From NCBI GenBank assembly GCA_042088665.1, contig JBELMB010000156.1, forward strand, positions 1 through 11,974: a stretch of 11,974 nucleotides of DNA, written 5' to 3'. Shown piece by piece: positions 5,838 to 11,554 of this stretch (its first letter is position 1; each line of letters starts with the position of its first letter). The stretch is from JBELMB01 sp042088665 (GTDB lineage Bacteria; Pseudomonadota; Alphaproteobacteria; Rhodobacterales; Rhodobacteraceae). The notes beneath the pieces are model-generated. The model was not told where the DNA came from. It made no database searches and saw nothing but the letters and a program-made list of their open reading frames with translations. The position numbers and the translations under genes are program-made.

Positions 5838-7337
5838 TCAGTCCATCGCCTTGAAGTTGAATTCGCCACCTTCCTTGATGCCGGAAAACCAGCGCGCGGT
5901 GACGGTCTTGGTCTTGGTGTAAAAGCGGAAGGCATCGGGACCATACTGGTTCAGGTCGCCAAAGGCCGATTTCTTCCAGCCGCCAAAGGTATGGTAGCTC
6001 AGCGGCACGGGGATCGGGAAGTTGATCCCCACCATGCCGACATTCACCCGGTGGGCAAAATCGCGCGCGGTGTCGCCGTCGGCGGTGTAGATCGCGGTGC
6101 CGTTGCCATAGGGGTTGTCCATGGTCAGCTTCAGCGCGTCTTCGTAGGTCTCGGCGCGCACCTGGCTGAGCACGGGGCCAAAGATCTCTTCGCGGTAGAT
6201 GTCCATGTCGGGGGTGACATTGTCGAACATCGACGGCCCGACAAAGAAGCCGTCCTCATAACCCTGCAGTTTGAAGTCACGGCCGTCGACGACAAGCTTT
6301 GCACCCTGCTCGACACCGCTGTCGATCAGGCCACCGATGCGGGCCTGCGCCGCCTTGGTGATGACGGGGCCATAGTCCACGTCGTCGCCCGCGGTGTAGG
6401 GGCCGACCTTCAGCTTTTCGATGCGCGGGATCAGCCGCTCGACCAATGCATCGGCAGTGGCCGCGCCCACGGGCACCGCGACAGAGATCGCCATGCAGCG
6501 TTCGCCGGCAGCCCCGAAGCCCGCGCCGACAAGCGCGTCCGCCGCCTTGTCGAGATCCGCGTCGGGCATCACGATCAGGTGGTTCTTGGCGCCGCCAAAG
6601 CACTGCGCCCGCTTGCCGTTGTTGGCCGCGCGGCCATAGATATACTGTGCGATCGGGGTCGAGCCGACAAAGCCCACCGCCTGGATCGTCTCGTTGTCGA
6701 GCAGCGCGTCGACGGCTTCCTTGTCGCCATTCACCACTTGCAGAACACCGTCGGGCAAGCCTGCTTCTTTCAGCAGTTCCGCCAGCCGCAGCGCGGTCGA
6801 GGGGCAGCGTTCGGACGGCTTGAGGATCATCGCGTTGCCGGAGGCCAGCGCCGGGCCCATTTTCCACAGCGGGATCATCGCGGGGAAGTTGAAGGGCGTG
6901 ATGCCCGCCACCACGCCCAACGGCTGGCGCATCGAATACAGGTCGATGCCGGGGCCGCCGTCATTGGTGAACTCGCCTTTCAGCATGTGCGGTGCGCCCA
7001 TGCAGACCTCGATCACTTCGAGCCCGCGCTGCACGTCGCCACGGCCGTCCGGCAGGGTCTTGCCGTGCTCCTTGGACACCAGCTCGGCGAGTTCGTCCAT
7101 GTGCTCGTTGATGAGCTGGCCGAATTTCATCATCACGCGCGCCCGGCGCTGCGGGTTCGTGGCGCCCCAGCCGATCTGCGCTTCGGCGGCGCGGGCCACG
7201 GCATCATCCACTTCGGCGGCGCTGGCGAGCGGCACACGCGCCTGCACTTCGCCCGTGGCGGGGTTGTAGACATCGGCGTGACGCGCCGAAGTGCCGGAGG
7301 TGTGGGCACCGTCGATGAAATGGGTCAGCTCTTGCAT
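5838..7337 (-). CDS. mmsA: CoA-acylating methylmalonate-semialdehyde dehydrogenase
   Basis: A 499-residue aldehyde dehydrogenase of the MmsA/IolA class, the family's usual size. It converts methylmalonate semialdehyde, NAD+ and CoA to propionyl-CoA, CO2 and NADH, ending the valine pathway. Motifs: GVVAGITPFNFPAMIPLW at 141-158, the NAD-binding stretch GFVGSTPIA at 222-230, CFGGAKNHLIVMPDAD at 246-261 and GAAGERCMA at 275-283 with nucleophile C281. The Glu that hydrolytic aldehyde dehydrogenases carry in the ELGGK motif is replaced in the GGAKNH segment, as known for CoA-acylating members. A GGGAGA ribosome site supports the ATG. It is divergent from the LysR gene across a 92-base regulatory gap. 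IolA of inositol catabolism is the alternative, but no inositol genes are present and other valine enzymes lie 3.4 kb downstream. Confidence 0.96.
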   Translation of the reverse strand: MQELTHFIDGAHTSGTSARHADVYNPATGEVQARVPLASAAEVDDAVARAAEAQIGWGATNPQRRARVMMKFGQLINEHMDELAELVSKEHGKTLPDGRGDVQRGLEVIEVCMGAPHMLKGEFTNDGGPGIDLYSMRQPLGVVAGITPFNFPAMIPLWKMGPALASGNAMILKPSERCPSTALRLAELLKEAGLPDGVLQVVNGDKEAVDALLDNETIQAVGFVGSTPIAQYIYGRAANNGKRAQCFGGAKNHLIVMPDADLDKAADALVGAGFGAAGERCMAISVAVPVGAATADALVERLIPRIEKLKVGPYTAGDDVDYGPVITKAAQARIGGLIDSGVEQGAKLVVDGRDFKLQGYEDGFFVGPSMFDNVTPDMDIYREEIFGPVLSQVRAETYEDALKLTMDNPYGNGTAIYTADGDTARDFAHRVNVGMVGINFPIPVPLSYHTFGGWKKSAFGDLNQYGPDAFRFYTKTKTVTARWFSGIKEGGEFNFKAMD

Positions 7338-7374
7338 TGGGGTCTCCCTGATGTGTCGCGCGGACCATAGTCTT

Positions 7375-7429
7375 GCAATTTTGCGCCCGAAAGAGGCAAT
7401 ATCACAAAAGCGCTTTGCAGGAGTGCAAA
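7375..7429. promoter_or_regulatory. mmsA/LysR divergent regulatory region with three inverted repeats
   Basis: Between mmsA and the LysR start are GCAATTTTGC (7375-7384, 4-2-4), AAAGCGCTTT (7407-7416, perfect) and TTTGCA-GGAG-TGCAAA (7414-7429, 6-4-6, perfect). The first and last share the GCAA/TTGC half-site, and their centres are 42 bases apart, about four helical turns. This is the expected kind of site for a divergently transcribed LysR regulator. A weak plus-strand promoter candidate is TTGCAA (7373-7378) with CAATAT (7397-7402). Confidence 0.55.
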
Positions 7430-8341
7430 ATGGATTGGGATGACCTGAGGGTTTTTCTGGCCGTGGTGAGGGGCGAAAGCCTGTCCGCCGCCGGGCGGGT
7501 GTTGCGCATGGACCCGGCCACCGTGGGGCGGCGCATTGCCCGGCTCGAACTGGAAATCGGCGCGCCCTTGTTTGACAAGAGCCCGCAGGGGTATCGCCTC
7601 ACGCAGACGGGTGGCGGGCTGGTGGCGCCTGCCGAAACGGCGGAACAGGCGGCGCATCTCGCCTCCGAAGTGGCGCGGGGCGGGGTCGAGGGGCTGTCCG
7701 GGCAGATCCGTTTGGGCGCGCCGGATGGCTGTGCCAATTTCCTGCTGCCGCAGGTCTGCGCCGCGATTGCCGCGGCGAACCCGGCGCTGGATGTGCAGAT
7801 CGTGGCCCTGCCGCGCGTGGTCAACCTTTCCCGGCGAGAGGCAGACATGGCGGTCGCCGTCTCGGCCCCCACCGCGGGGCGCCTCGTCGTGCAGAAAATC
7901 ACCGATTATCAGCTTCATCTTGCCGCAAGCGCCGGATATCTTGCCCGAAACGCCCCGATCACGCGCCGCGAGGATCTGCGTGGACAGCCCATGGTGGGCT
8001 ACATCCCCGACATGATCTTTGACAAGGAACTGGACTACCTCGCCGATCTCGGCCTCGACCGGGTGCGGTTGGCGTCAAATTCCGTCGCGGTGCAGCTGCA
8101 GTGGTTGCGGTCGGGGGCAGGTCTGGGCGTGGTCCATGATTTTGCCCTTTCCGCCGCGCCAGAGCTGCGCCGCATTCTGGTGAACGACGTGCATCTGACC
8201 CGCGCGTTCTACCTCGTCCGGCATGCCGATGACCGCCGCCTTGCGCGGATCAACGGCTTTGCCGAGGCGCTGGTGGCAGGCATGCGGGCGGAGTTGGTGC
8301 GGCTCGAAACCCTCGCGGCCAGCGCGATCAATGCAGGATGA
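7430..8341 (+). CDS. LysR-family transcriptional regulator, probable mmsA regulator
   Basis: A 303-residue LysR-type regulator of normal length. The N-terminal winged helix-turn-helix is clear: MDWDDLRVFLAVVRGESLSA then AAGRVLRMDPATVGRRIARLE (residues 1-40), then the wing GAPLFDKSPQGYRLTQTG at 44-61. The rest (about 90-295) is the periplasmic-binding-protein-like effector domain. An in-frame ATG 57 bases upstream (7373) is rejected because MDWDDLR is the usual start and has a GGAG site 6 bases before it. That GGAG is the loop of a perfect 6-4-6 inverted repeat, so binding there, or an RNA hairpin, could affect its own expression. Divergence from mmsA suggests control by a valine-pathway intermediate; this is inference. 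Pseudomonas MmsR is an AraC-family protein, so this is not its orthologue. The gene ends 102 bases before the CBS gene. Confidence 0.93.
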   Translation: MDWDDLRVFLAVVRGESLSAAGRVLRMDPATVGRRIARLELEIGAPLFDKSPQGYRLTQTGGGLVAPAETAEQAAHLASEVARGGVEGLSGQIRLGAPDGCANFLLPQVCAAIAAANPALDVQIVALPRVVNLSRREADMAVAVSAPTAGRLVVQKITDYQLHLAASAGYLARNAPITRREDLRGQPMVGYIPDMIFDKELDYLADLGLDRVRLASNSVAVQLQWLRSGAGLGVVHDFALSAAPELRRILVNDVHLTRAFYLVRHADDRRLARINGFAEALVAGMRAELVRLETLAASAINAG

Positions 8342-8382
8342 CGGCGGCTCTGCGACGAAAACTGGCACGCCTGCCATCACAC

Positions 8383-8430
8383 TTGACAGAATTTGATGCA
8401 AGCGACACGCTGGTGTCACGGGAGTGTCAC
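8383..8430 (+). promoter_or_regulatory. Promoter and GTGTC half-sites upstream of the CBS gene
   Basis: A consensus TTGACA lies at 8383-8388; a -10 element 17 bases on is weak (CACGCT, 8406-8411). Overlapping it are GACAC-GCTG-GTGTC (8404-8417, 5-4-5 inverted repeat) and a second GTGTCAC at 8424-8430, an 11-base step from the GTGTCAC at 8413-8419. Three half-sites over a promoter suggest an operator; the regulator is unknown. Confidence 0.45.
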
Positions 8431-8443
8431 AGGGAGTATCGCA

Positions 8444-8878
8444 ATGCAGGTTCAGCAGATCCTCAAAAGCAAGGGCGCGGCGGCTGTCTTTACGGTGAAG
8501 CCGGGGACACCGGTGTCTGACGCGGCCAAGATCCTCGCAGAGAAACGCATCGGCACGGTGGTGGTTTCACCAAACGGAACACAGGCAGTCGGCATCCTGT
8601 CGGAGCGCGACATCGTGCGCGAACTGGCGGCGCGGGGCGCGGATTGCCTTGGCCATTCGGTGGAAACCTACATGACCGCAGATCCCGTGACATGCGCGCG
8701 CTCCGATGATGCGGACAACGTGTTGTCCAAGATGACCGAGGGCCGTTTTCGCCACATGCCCGTGGTCGAGAACGGCGAGATGATCGGTCTCATCACGCTT
8801 GGCGACGTGGTCAAGGCGAAGCTCAGCGAATTGGCGATGGAGAAAGATGCCCTCGAAGGCATGATCATGGGGCACTGA
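8444..8878 (+). CDS. CBS-pair domain protein
   Basis: A 144-residue protein consisting almost entirely of two tandem CBS domains (a Bateman module). The first spans about residues 10-65, with TVVVSPNGTQAVGILSERD at 38-56 as its core beta-alpha-beta unit. The second spans about 75-130, with FRHMPVVENGEMIGLITLGD at 102-121. Such modules bind adenosine nucleotides or related ligands and regulate partner proteins; there is no catalytic domain, so it must act through a partner that the sequence does not reveal. The N-terminus MQVQQILKSKG is typical of the stand-alone proteobacterial type. An in-frame ATG 51 bases upstream (8393) is rejected because AGGGAG lies 7 bases before the chosen ATG. It is followed by a very strong hairpin and appears monocistronic. 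Confidence 0.92.
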   Translation: MQVQQILKSKGAAAVFTVKPGTPVSDAAKILAEKRIGTVVVSPNGTQAVGILSERDIVRELAARGADCLGHSVETYMTADPVTCARSDDADNVLSKMTEGRFRHMPVVENGEMIGLITLGDVVKAKLSELAMEKDALEGMIMGH

Positions 8879-8889
8879 AGACCAGACCC

Positions 8890-8940
8890 TGCCGGGACGA
8901 ACCGCGCTGGCCCCTGCGGCCCGCGCGGTTCGTCCCGGCA
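8890..8940 (+). terminator. Very stable 22-bp hairpin after the CBS gene
   Basis: TGCCGGGACGAACCGCGC (8890-8907) pairs perfectly with 8923-8940. The apical bases add GGCC (8909-8912) against GGCC (8918-8921) after one T/C mismatch, leaving a 5-base loop. It starts 12 bases after the CBS stop, so it is probably a 3'-end structure. No T-tract follows, so it is not a textbook intrinsic terminator; it could also be a mobile palindromic element. Confidence 0.6.
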
Positions 8941-8983
8941 CAGGTCCGGCAAAGGTCCGCGCCACAGATCCGGCACAGGTCCG
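8938..8983. repeat. Degenerate 11-12-bp tandem repeat, four copies
   Basis: Units start at 8938, 8949, 8961 and 8973: GCACAGGTCCG, GCAAAGGTCCGC, GCCACAGATCCG and GCACAGGTCCG. The first and last are identical. The array starts in the last bases of the strong hairpin and occupies the 239-base gap before coaD. After it, TGGCCAC (8999-9005) and GTGGCCA (9016-9022) form a 7-bp inverted repeat. Function unknown. Confidence 0.65.
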
Positions 8984-9117
8984 TCATTGTGGCATCGATG
9001 GCCACAAGGCCACAGGTGGCCACCCCGGCGACAACCGGTCTCACCCTTCGTCCTTGCATCTTTTGGCGCAATATTGTTGCGTGCCTGCGCACGACCACAC
9101 CACACGCGGGAGCCCAC

Positions 9118-9609
9118 ATGCGCATCGGTCTCTATCCTGGTACCTTCGATCCGATCACGCTCGGGCATATCGACATCATTCGCCGTGGCGCGCAGCTGGT
9201 GGACCGGCTGGTGATCGGCGTGGCGATCAACCGCGACAAGGGGCCCTTGTTCGACCTCGAAGACCGCGTCGCGATGATCGAGTCGGAATGCAAGCTTCTG
9301 TCCGAGCAGACCGGGATCGAGATTGTCGCCCATCCGTTCGAGAACCTGTTGATCAACTGCGCCCATGACGTTGGCGCGTCGATCATTATCCGCGGGCTGC
9401 GGGCGGTGGCGGATTTCGAATATGAATTCCAGATGGTCGGCATGAACCGCGCCATGGATGACAGCGTCGAGACGGTCTTTCTGATGGCGGAGGCGCGCCA
9501 TCAGGCGATTGCCTCAAAGCTGGTCAAGGAGATCGCGCGCCTCGGCGGGGATGTGTCGGGTTTCGTCACACCGGCGGTCGAAAAGGCGCTGATCGCGCGC
9601 CTCGGGTGA
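9118..9609 (+). CDS. coaD: Phosphopantetheine adenylyltransferase
   Basis: A 163-residue protein, the normal CoaD size. It transfers AMP from ATP to 4'-phosphopantetheine, giving dephospho-CoA and pyrophosphate, the penultimate step of CoA synthesis in the cytoplasm. The nucleotidyltransferase motif is YPGTFDPITLGHIDII at residues 6-21, with T9 and the TxGH-type H17. K41 lies in the substrate loop NRDKGPLF. IIIRGLRAVADFEYEFQM at 89-106 carries the ATP-contacting arginines, and SKLVKEIARLGGDV at 133-146 matches the C-terminal SxLVKE motif. The open frame extends back to 8989, but the canonical MRIGLYPGTF start has GGGAG about 5 bases before it. The stop codon overlaps the GTG start of the next gene, so the two are translationally coupled. 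CoA supply suits a region rich in CoA-ester chemistry, but coaD is a general housekeeping gene. Confidence 0.97.
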   Translation: MRIGLYPGTFDPITLGHIDIIRRGAQLVDRLVIGVAINRDKGPLFDLEDRVAMIESECKLLSEQTGIEIVAHPFENLLINCAHDVGASIIIRGLRAVADFEYEFQMVGMNRAMDDSVETVFLMAEARHQAIASKLVKEIARLGGDVSGFVTPAVEKALIARLG

Positions 9610-10418
9610 GCCTGCGGCGCGGGATGCTCTGGGCCATTGGCATCACCGGGGTCTTGTACCTGATTTATGCGGTCGTGATGGTCACGCTGCATCCTCGTTT
9701 TGTCTACCCCTTCGACGATCAGGTCTTTTCGGCGCCCGGGTTTGCGGCACATGACGTCGCGGTGCCGGGGCGTCCTCCCCTCACGCTATATGTCGGCGAT
9801 GCCCCGATGGGCGCGCCTGTGGTGCTCTATTTCATGGGCAACATCGGGGCGCTGGGGTATTTTGCCCCGATGCTGCAGCATCACGCGCGGGCCGGGCGGC
9901 AGGTCGTTGCGATGGGCTATCGCGGTGGCGGTGGCCTGCCCGGTGCGCCCAGCGAAACACAGCTGAAAGCCGACGCGCTTGTCGCCTTTGACGCGCTGCC
10001 GCAGGTGGTCGGGCCAAGGCACGGCCCGGTGGTGGTGCAGGGCTATTCGCTTGGCACCGGTCTGGCGTTGCATGTTGCCGCGCGGCGCGACGTGGCCGGT
10101 GTGATCCTCGCTGCGCCCTACACGCGCTTGTGCCGGTTGATGACGCGGGCCTCTGGTCTTCCGGCCTGCATCCTGCCTGGCATCCAGCGGTGGCGCAGCG
10201 ATCTGGATGCGCCGAAGGTCCGCGCGCCCAGCCTTCTGTTGCACGGCGATCGGGACGGGTTGGTGCCTTTTGCCCATGGGGTCGAGATGGGCGAGTTGCT
10301 GCGGCGCGGCGAAGGGGTGGCGCGCTTTGTGGCGGTGACCGGGGCAGGGCATGTGGATCTTTTTGATACGCCGCCATACCTTGGGGAAATCGACAGGTTT
10401 CTCTCTGGTTTCCAGTGA
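9606..10418 (+). CDS. Membrane-anchored alpha/beta hydrolase, BEM46/ABHD13-like
   Basis: A 270-residue serine hydrolase. Residues 8-28 form one hydrophobic helix, an uncleaved anchor or signal anchor. The body has the alpha/beta-hydrolase order: YFMGNIG at 75-81 near the oxyanion hole, YRGGGGLPGAPSE at 105-117 (the BEM46/ABHD12-13 counterpart of YRGYGxSxGxPSE), nucleophile elbow GYSLG at 146-150 with S148, acid D217 in GDRDGLVP, and histidine H249 in GAGHVD. The substrate is unknown; relatives act on lipids or acylated molecules. The GTG start overlaps the coaD TGA by four bases (GTGA), implying coupling. There is no strong ribosome site, and an ATG 18 bases later (MLWAIG, 9624) is an equally possible start that keeps the whole helix. 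No clear terminator follows. Confidence 0.88.
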   Translation: MSLRRGMLWAIGITGVLYLIYAVVMVTLHPRFVYPFDDQVFSAPGFAAHDVAVPGRPPLTLYVGDAPMGAPVVLYFMGNIGALGYFAPMLQHHARAGRQVVAMGYRGGGGLPGAPSETQLKADALVAFDALPQVVGPRHGPVVVQGYSLGTGLALHVAARRDVAGVILAAPYTRLCRLMTRASGLPACILPGIQRWRSDLDAPKVRAPSLLLHGDRDGLVPFAHGVEMGELLRRGEGVARFVAVTGAGHVDLFDTPPYLGEIDRFLSGFQ

Positions 10419-10436
10419 CCTGAGGCGAGCTCCGCT

Positions 10437-10482
10437 GTGGTTTGGATCCGGGGCAAACGGTGGTTTTGATCCGGCGCAAAGA
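10437..10482. repeat. 23-bp tandem direct repeat, two copies
   Basis: Copies at 10437-10459 and 10460-10482 share 19 of 23 bases; the core reads GTGGTTTKGATCCGGSGCAAA. They sit in the 189-base gap between the hydrolase stop and the DUF1127 gene, about 60 bases upstream of the DUF1127 promoter candidate. They may be slippage or a pair of binding sites. Confidence 0.75.
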
Positions 10483-10541
10483 TGAACGCCGCGTCTATCG
10501 AGCCTTGCATTTTCTGCATTGCGGCATGACCGCTTGGGCAA

Positions 10542-10569
10542 TTGTTCTGCGCTGCAGCATGGCTATGTT
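10542..10569 (+). promoter_or_regulatory. Promoter candidate for the DUF1127 gene
   Basis: TTGTTC (10542-10547) and TATGTT (10564-10569), 16 bases apart, lie about 40 bases before the ATG. The -10 matches consensus at four of six positions and the -35 at three of six. It is the best pair in this gap but modest. Confidence 0.35.
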
Positions 10570-10607
10570 AGCGGTATCAAATCAGCCAAACAGGAAAGGC
10601 CGAGCAA

Positions 10608-10766
10608 ATGACCCTTTTTACCGATCTTCGTATTCGCGCCGCAAAGCACGCTGCATACCGCAAGACCCTGCGCGAACTCAGCGCATTGTCCAAGGCAGAA
10701 GCTGACGACCTTGGCATCAACACCTCCGAATTGCGCGGGATCGCACGCCGGGCGGTTTACGGCTGA
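10608..10766 (+). CDS. DUF1127-family small protein (YjiS-like)
   Basis: A 52-residue, arginine-rich protein. It begins MTLFTDLRIRAAKHAAYRKT and ends ELRGIARRAVYG, the form seen in Rhodobacteraceae DUF1127 proteins: a basic N-terminal helix with AAKHAAYRKT, an LRELSALSK-type turn, then DLGINTSELRGIARRA. AGGAAAGG lies about 8 bases before the ATG, a promoter candidate stands upstream and a good terminator follows, so it is a self-contained gene. Family knowledge: the DUF1127 protein CcaF1 of Rhodobacter sphaeroides binds RNA and takes part in small-RNA maturation and turnover, and related proteins in other alphaproteobacteria affect carbon or phosphate metabolism. An RNA-linked role here is inference. 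The cytoplasmic protein has no cysteine or membrane segment. Confidence 0.88.
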   Translation: MTLFTDLRIRAAKHAAYRKTLRELSALSKAEADDLGINTSELRGIARRAVYG

Positions 10767-10800
10767 TCCCAGCCGACCAAGCCAAGGGAAAAGACGATGG

Positions 10801-10834
10801 AATCCGCTTGCGCCGCAGGCGGGTTTGTCGTTTT
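10801..10834 (+). terminator. Intrinsic terminator of the DUF1127 gene
   Basis: CCGCTTG (10804-10810) pairs with CAGGCGG (10816-10822) around a 5-base loop, with one G-T wobble. A-T and wobble pairs extend the base of the stem (AAT against GTT). It is followed by the T-rich TTTGTCGTTTT at 10824-10834. This is the only hairpin in the window with a proper U-tract. It lies 34 bases past the stop. Confidence 0.75.
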
Positions 10835-10877
10835 CGGGACATTGTCAGACCATTTGCCGGGGGCCGATCCTGTGCTT

Positions 10878-10895
10878 GATCTCTGATCAGAGGTC
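10878..10895. promoter_or_regulatory. 18-bp palindrome centred on CTCTGATCAGAG
   Basis: CTCTGATCAGAG (10881-10892) is a perfect loopless palindrome. Symmetry extends to 18 bases with one mismatched pair. It lies between two convergent genes, so a promoter operator is unlikely. With no loop it suits protein binding better than an RNA hairpin. Confidence 0.4.
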
Positions 10896-10912
10896 AGGAC
10901 CATTTCAGGTCT

Positions 10913-10960
10913 GTCTACGGGCCTGTCTCGGGGCCTGACTGCTGGCCTGATTTCGGGCCG
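10913..10960. repeat. Degenerate 12-bp tandem repeat, four copies
   Basis: Exact 12-base steps give GTCTACGGGCCT, GTCTCGGGGCCT, GACTGCTGGCCT and GATTTCGGGCCG. A more diverged unit (CATTTCAGGTCT) precedes at 10901-10912. The array is in the 209-base gap between the convergent DUF1127 and thioredoxin-fold genes, ending 15 bases from the latter's stop. Function unknown. Confidence 0.65.
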
Positions 10961-10975
10961 CTATGCGCCCGCCGC

Positions 10976-11461
10976 TCAAGCGCTGGCGAAATGGCGGGTC
11001 ATTTCGGATTTGATGTCATCCGCCGCAGTCACGCCCTGAATGGTGTGCAGATGCGCGCCCGCGCCATCCAGAAAGACCAACGTCACATGGGGCAGGCCCA
11101 TGCGGTCGGCGAATTCTGCCCCGTCGCGCGATTGGATATTGGCCACAAGATACTGAGTCGGTTCGGAAGCACAGGCCTTCAGTGCCGCGCGGGTTTCACG
11201 CTGAAGCGCGCGGCACAGGCCGCAATTGGGGTCGTGGATCTGGACGATGGTGGGCTTGCCATTGCCAATCCGCGCGAGGTCGACCTCGGCCAGCTTGCGG
11301 CGGAAATCCAGTGCAAGCGCCGTACCGCCGCCCAATAGAGCCAGCGTCCCCGTGCCGTAGATTGCGAGATTGGCCAACACCTGTCGGCGGGTCTGCGCCG
11401 CGCGGGGCGTCTCGGCGCTGCGCGCTGGTGTCTTTTGGCGGGCCTTCTGGCGTTTGGGCAC
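10976..11461 (-). CDS. Membrane-anchored thioredoxin-fold protein with CGLC motif
   Basis: With the GTG start chosen here the protein has 161 residues. A basic N-terminus (MPKRQKARQK) is followed by one hydrophobic helix at about 31-51, then a thioredoxin-like domain: strand TIVQIHDPN at 71-79, the redox-type motif CGLC with C80 and C83, helix ALQRETRAALKAC, and LPHVTLVFLDGAGAHL at 123-138 in the place of the cis-proline strand and beta hairpin. Topology suggests a domain held at the outer face of the inner membrane. It may be a thiol-disulfide protein, but CGLC is not a standard Dsb or thioredoxin motif and partners are unknown. GTG at 11461 is preferred because AAGGAG lies 6 bases before it; the frame continues to an ATG at 11491 (171 residues) with a poor ribosome site. 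It lies 93 bases downstream of gap on the same strand. Confidence 0.82.
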   Translation of the reverse strand: MPKRQKARQKTPARSAETPRAAQTRRQVLANLAIYGTGTLALLGGGTALALDFRRKLAEVDLARIGNGKPTIVQIHDPNCGLCRALQRETRAALKACASEPTQYLVANIQSRDGAEFADRMGLPHVTLVFLDGAGAHLHTIQGVTAADDIKSEMTRHFASA

Positions 11462-11526
11462 GGTGGTCTCCTTGTTGCAGGAGGCCACCATGCCACAGAC
11501 GATCCCATGCGTGGATCACGTCTCCT

Positions 11527-11548
11527 CGCGCCCGTGTGAACGGGCGCG
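11527..11548 (-). terminator. 9-bp hairpin after gap
   Basis: CGCGCCCGT (11527-11535) and ACGGGCGCG (11540-11548) pair perfectly around the tetraloop GTGA, starting 6 bases after the gap stop codon. The next minus-strand bases (AGGAGACG) hold no U-tract, so termination may be partial, allowing read-through into the thioredoxin-fold gene. Confidence 0.55.
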
Positions 11549-11554
11549 CCGGTC

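Noticed and set aside
5832..7370. A 512-codon plus-strand open frame antisense to mmsA, longer than mmsA itself
   Set aside because: It mirrors the mmsA codon pattern, is rich in His, Arg, Gly and Gln, and shows no family motif. Long antisense frames are expected in GC-rich DNA opposite a real gene.
8989..9117. Upstream extension of CoaD by 43 codons
   Set aside because: MRIGLYPGTF is the conserved CoaD N-terminus and has its own GGGAG site; the extension is repeat-bearing intergenic DNA.
10797..10886. A 29-codon plus-strand frame after DUF1127 with an AGGGAA ribosome-like site
   Set aside because: It overlaps the intrinsic terminator of the DUF1127 gene and the palindrome, and it has no recognisable features. 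Ribosome profiling could revive it.
3731..10960. The 11-12-bp arrays as CRISPR
   Set aside because: Units are far too short, degenerate and without spacers, and there are no cas genes.
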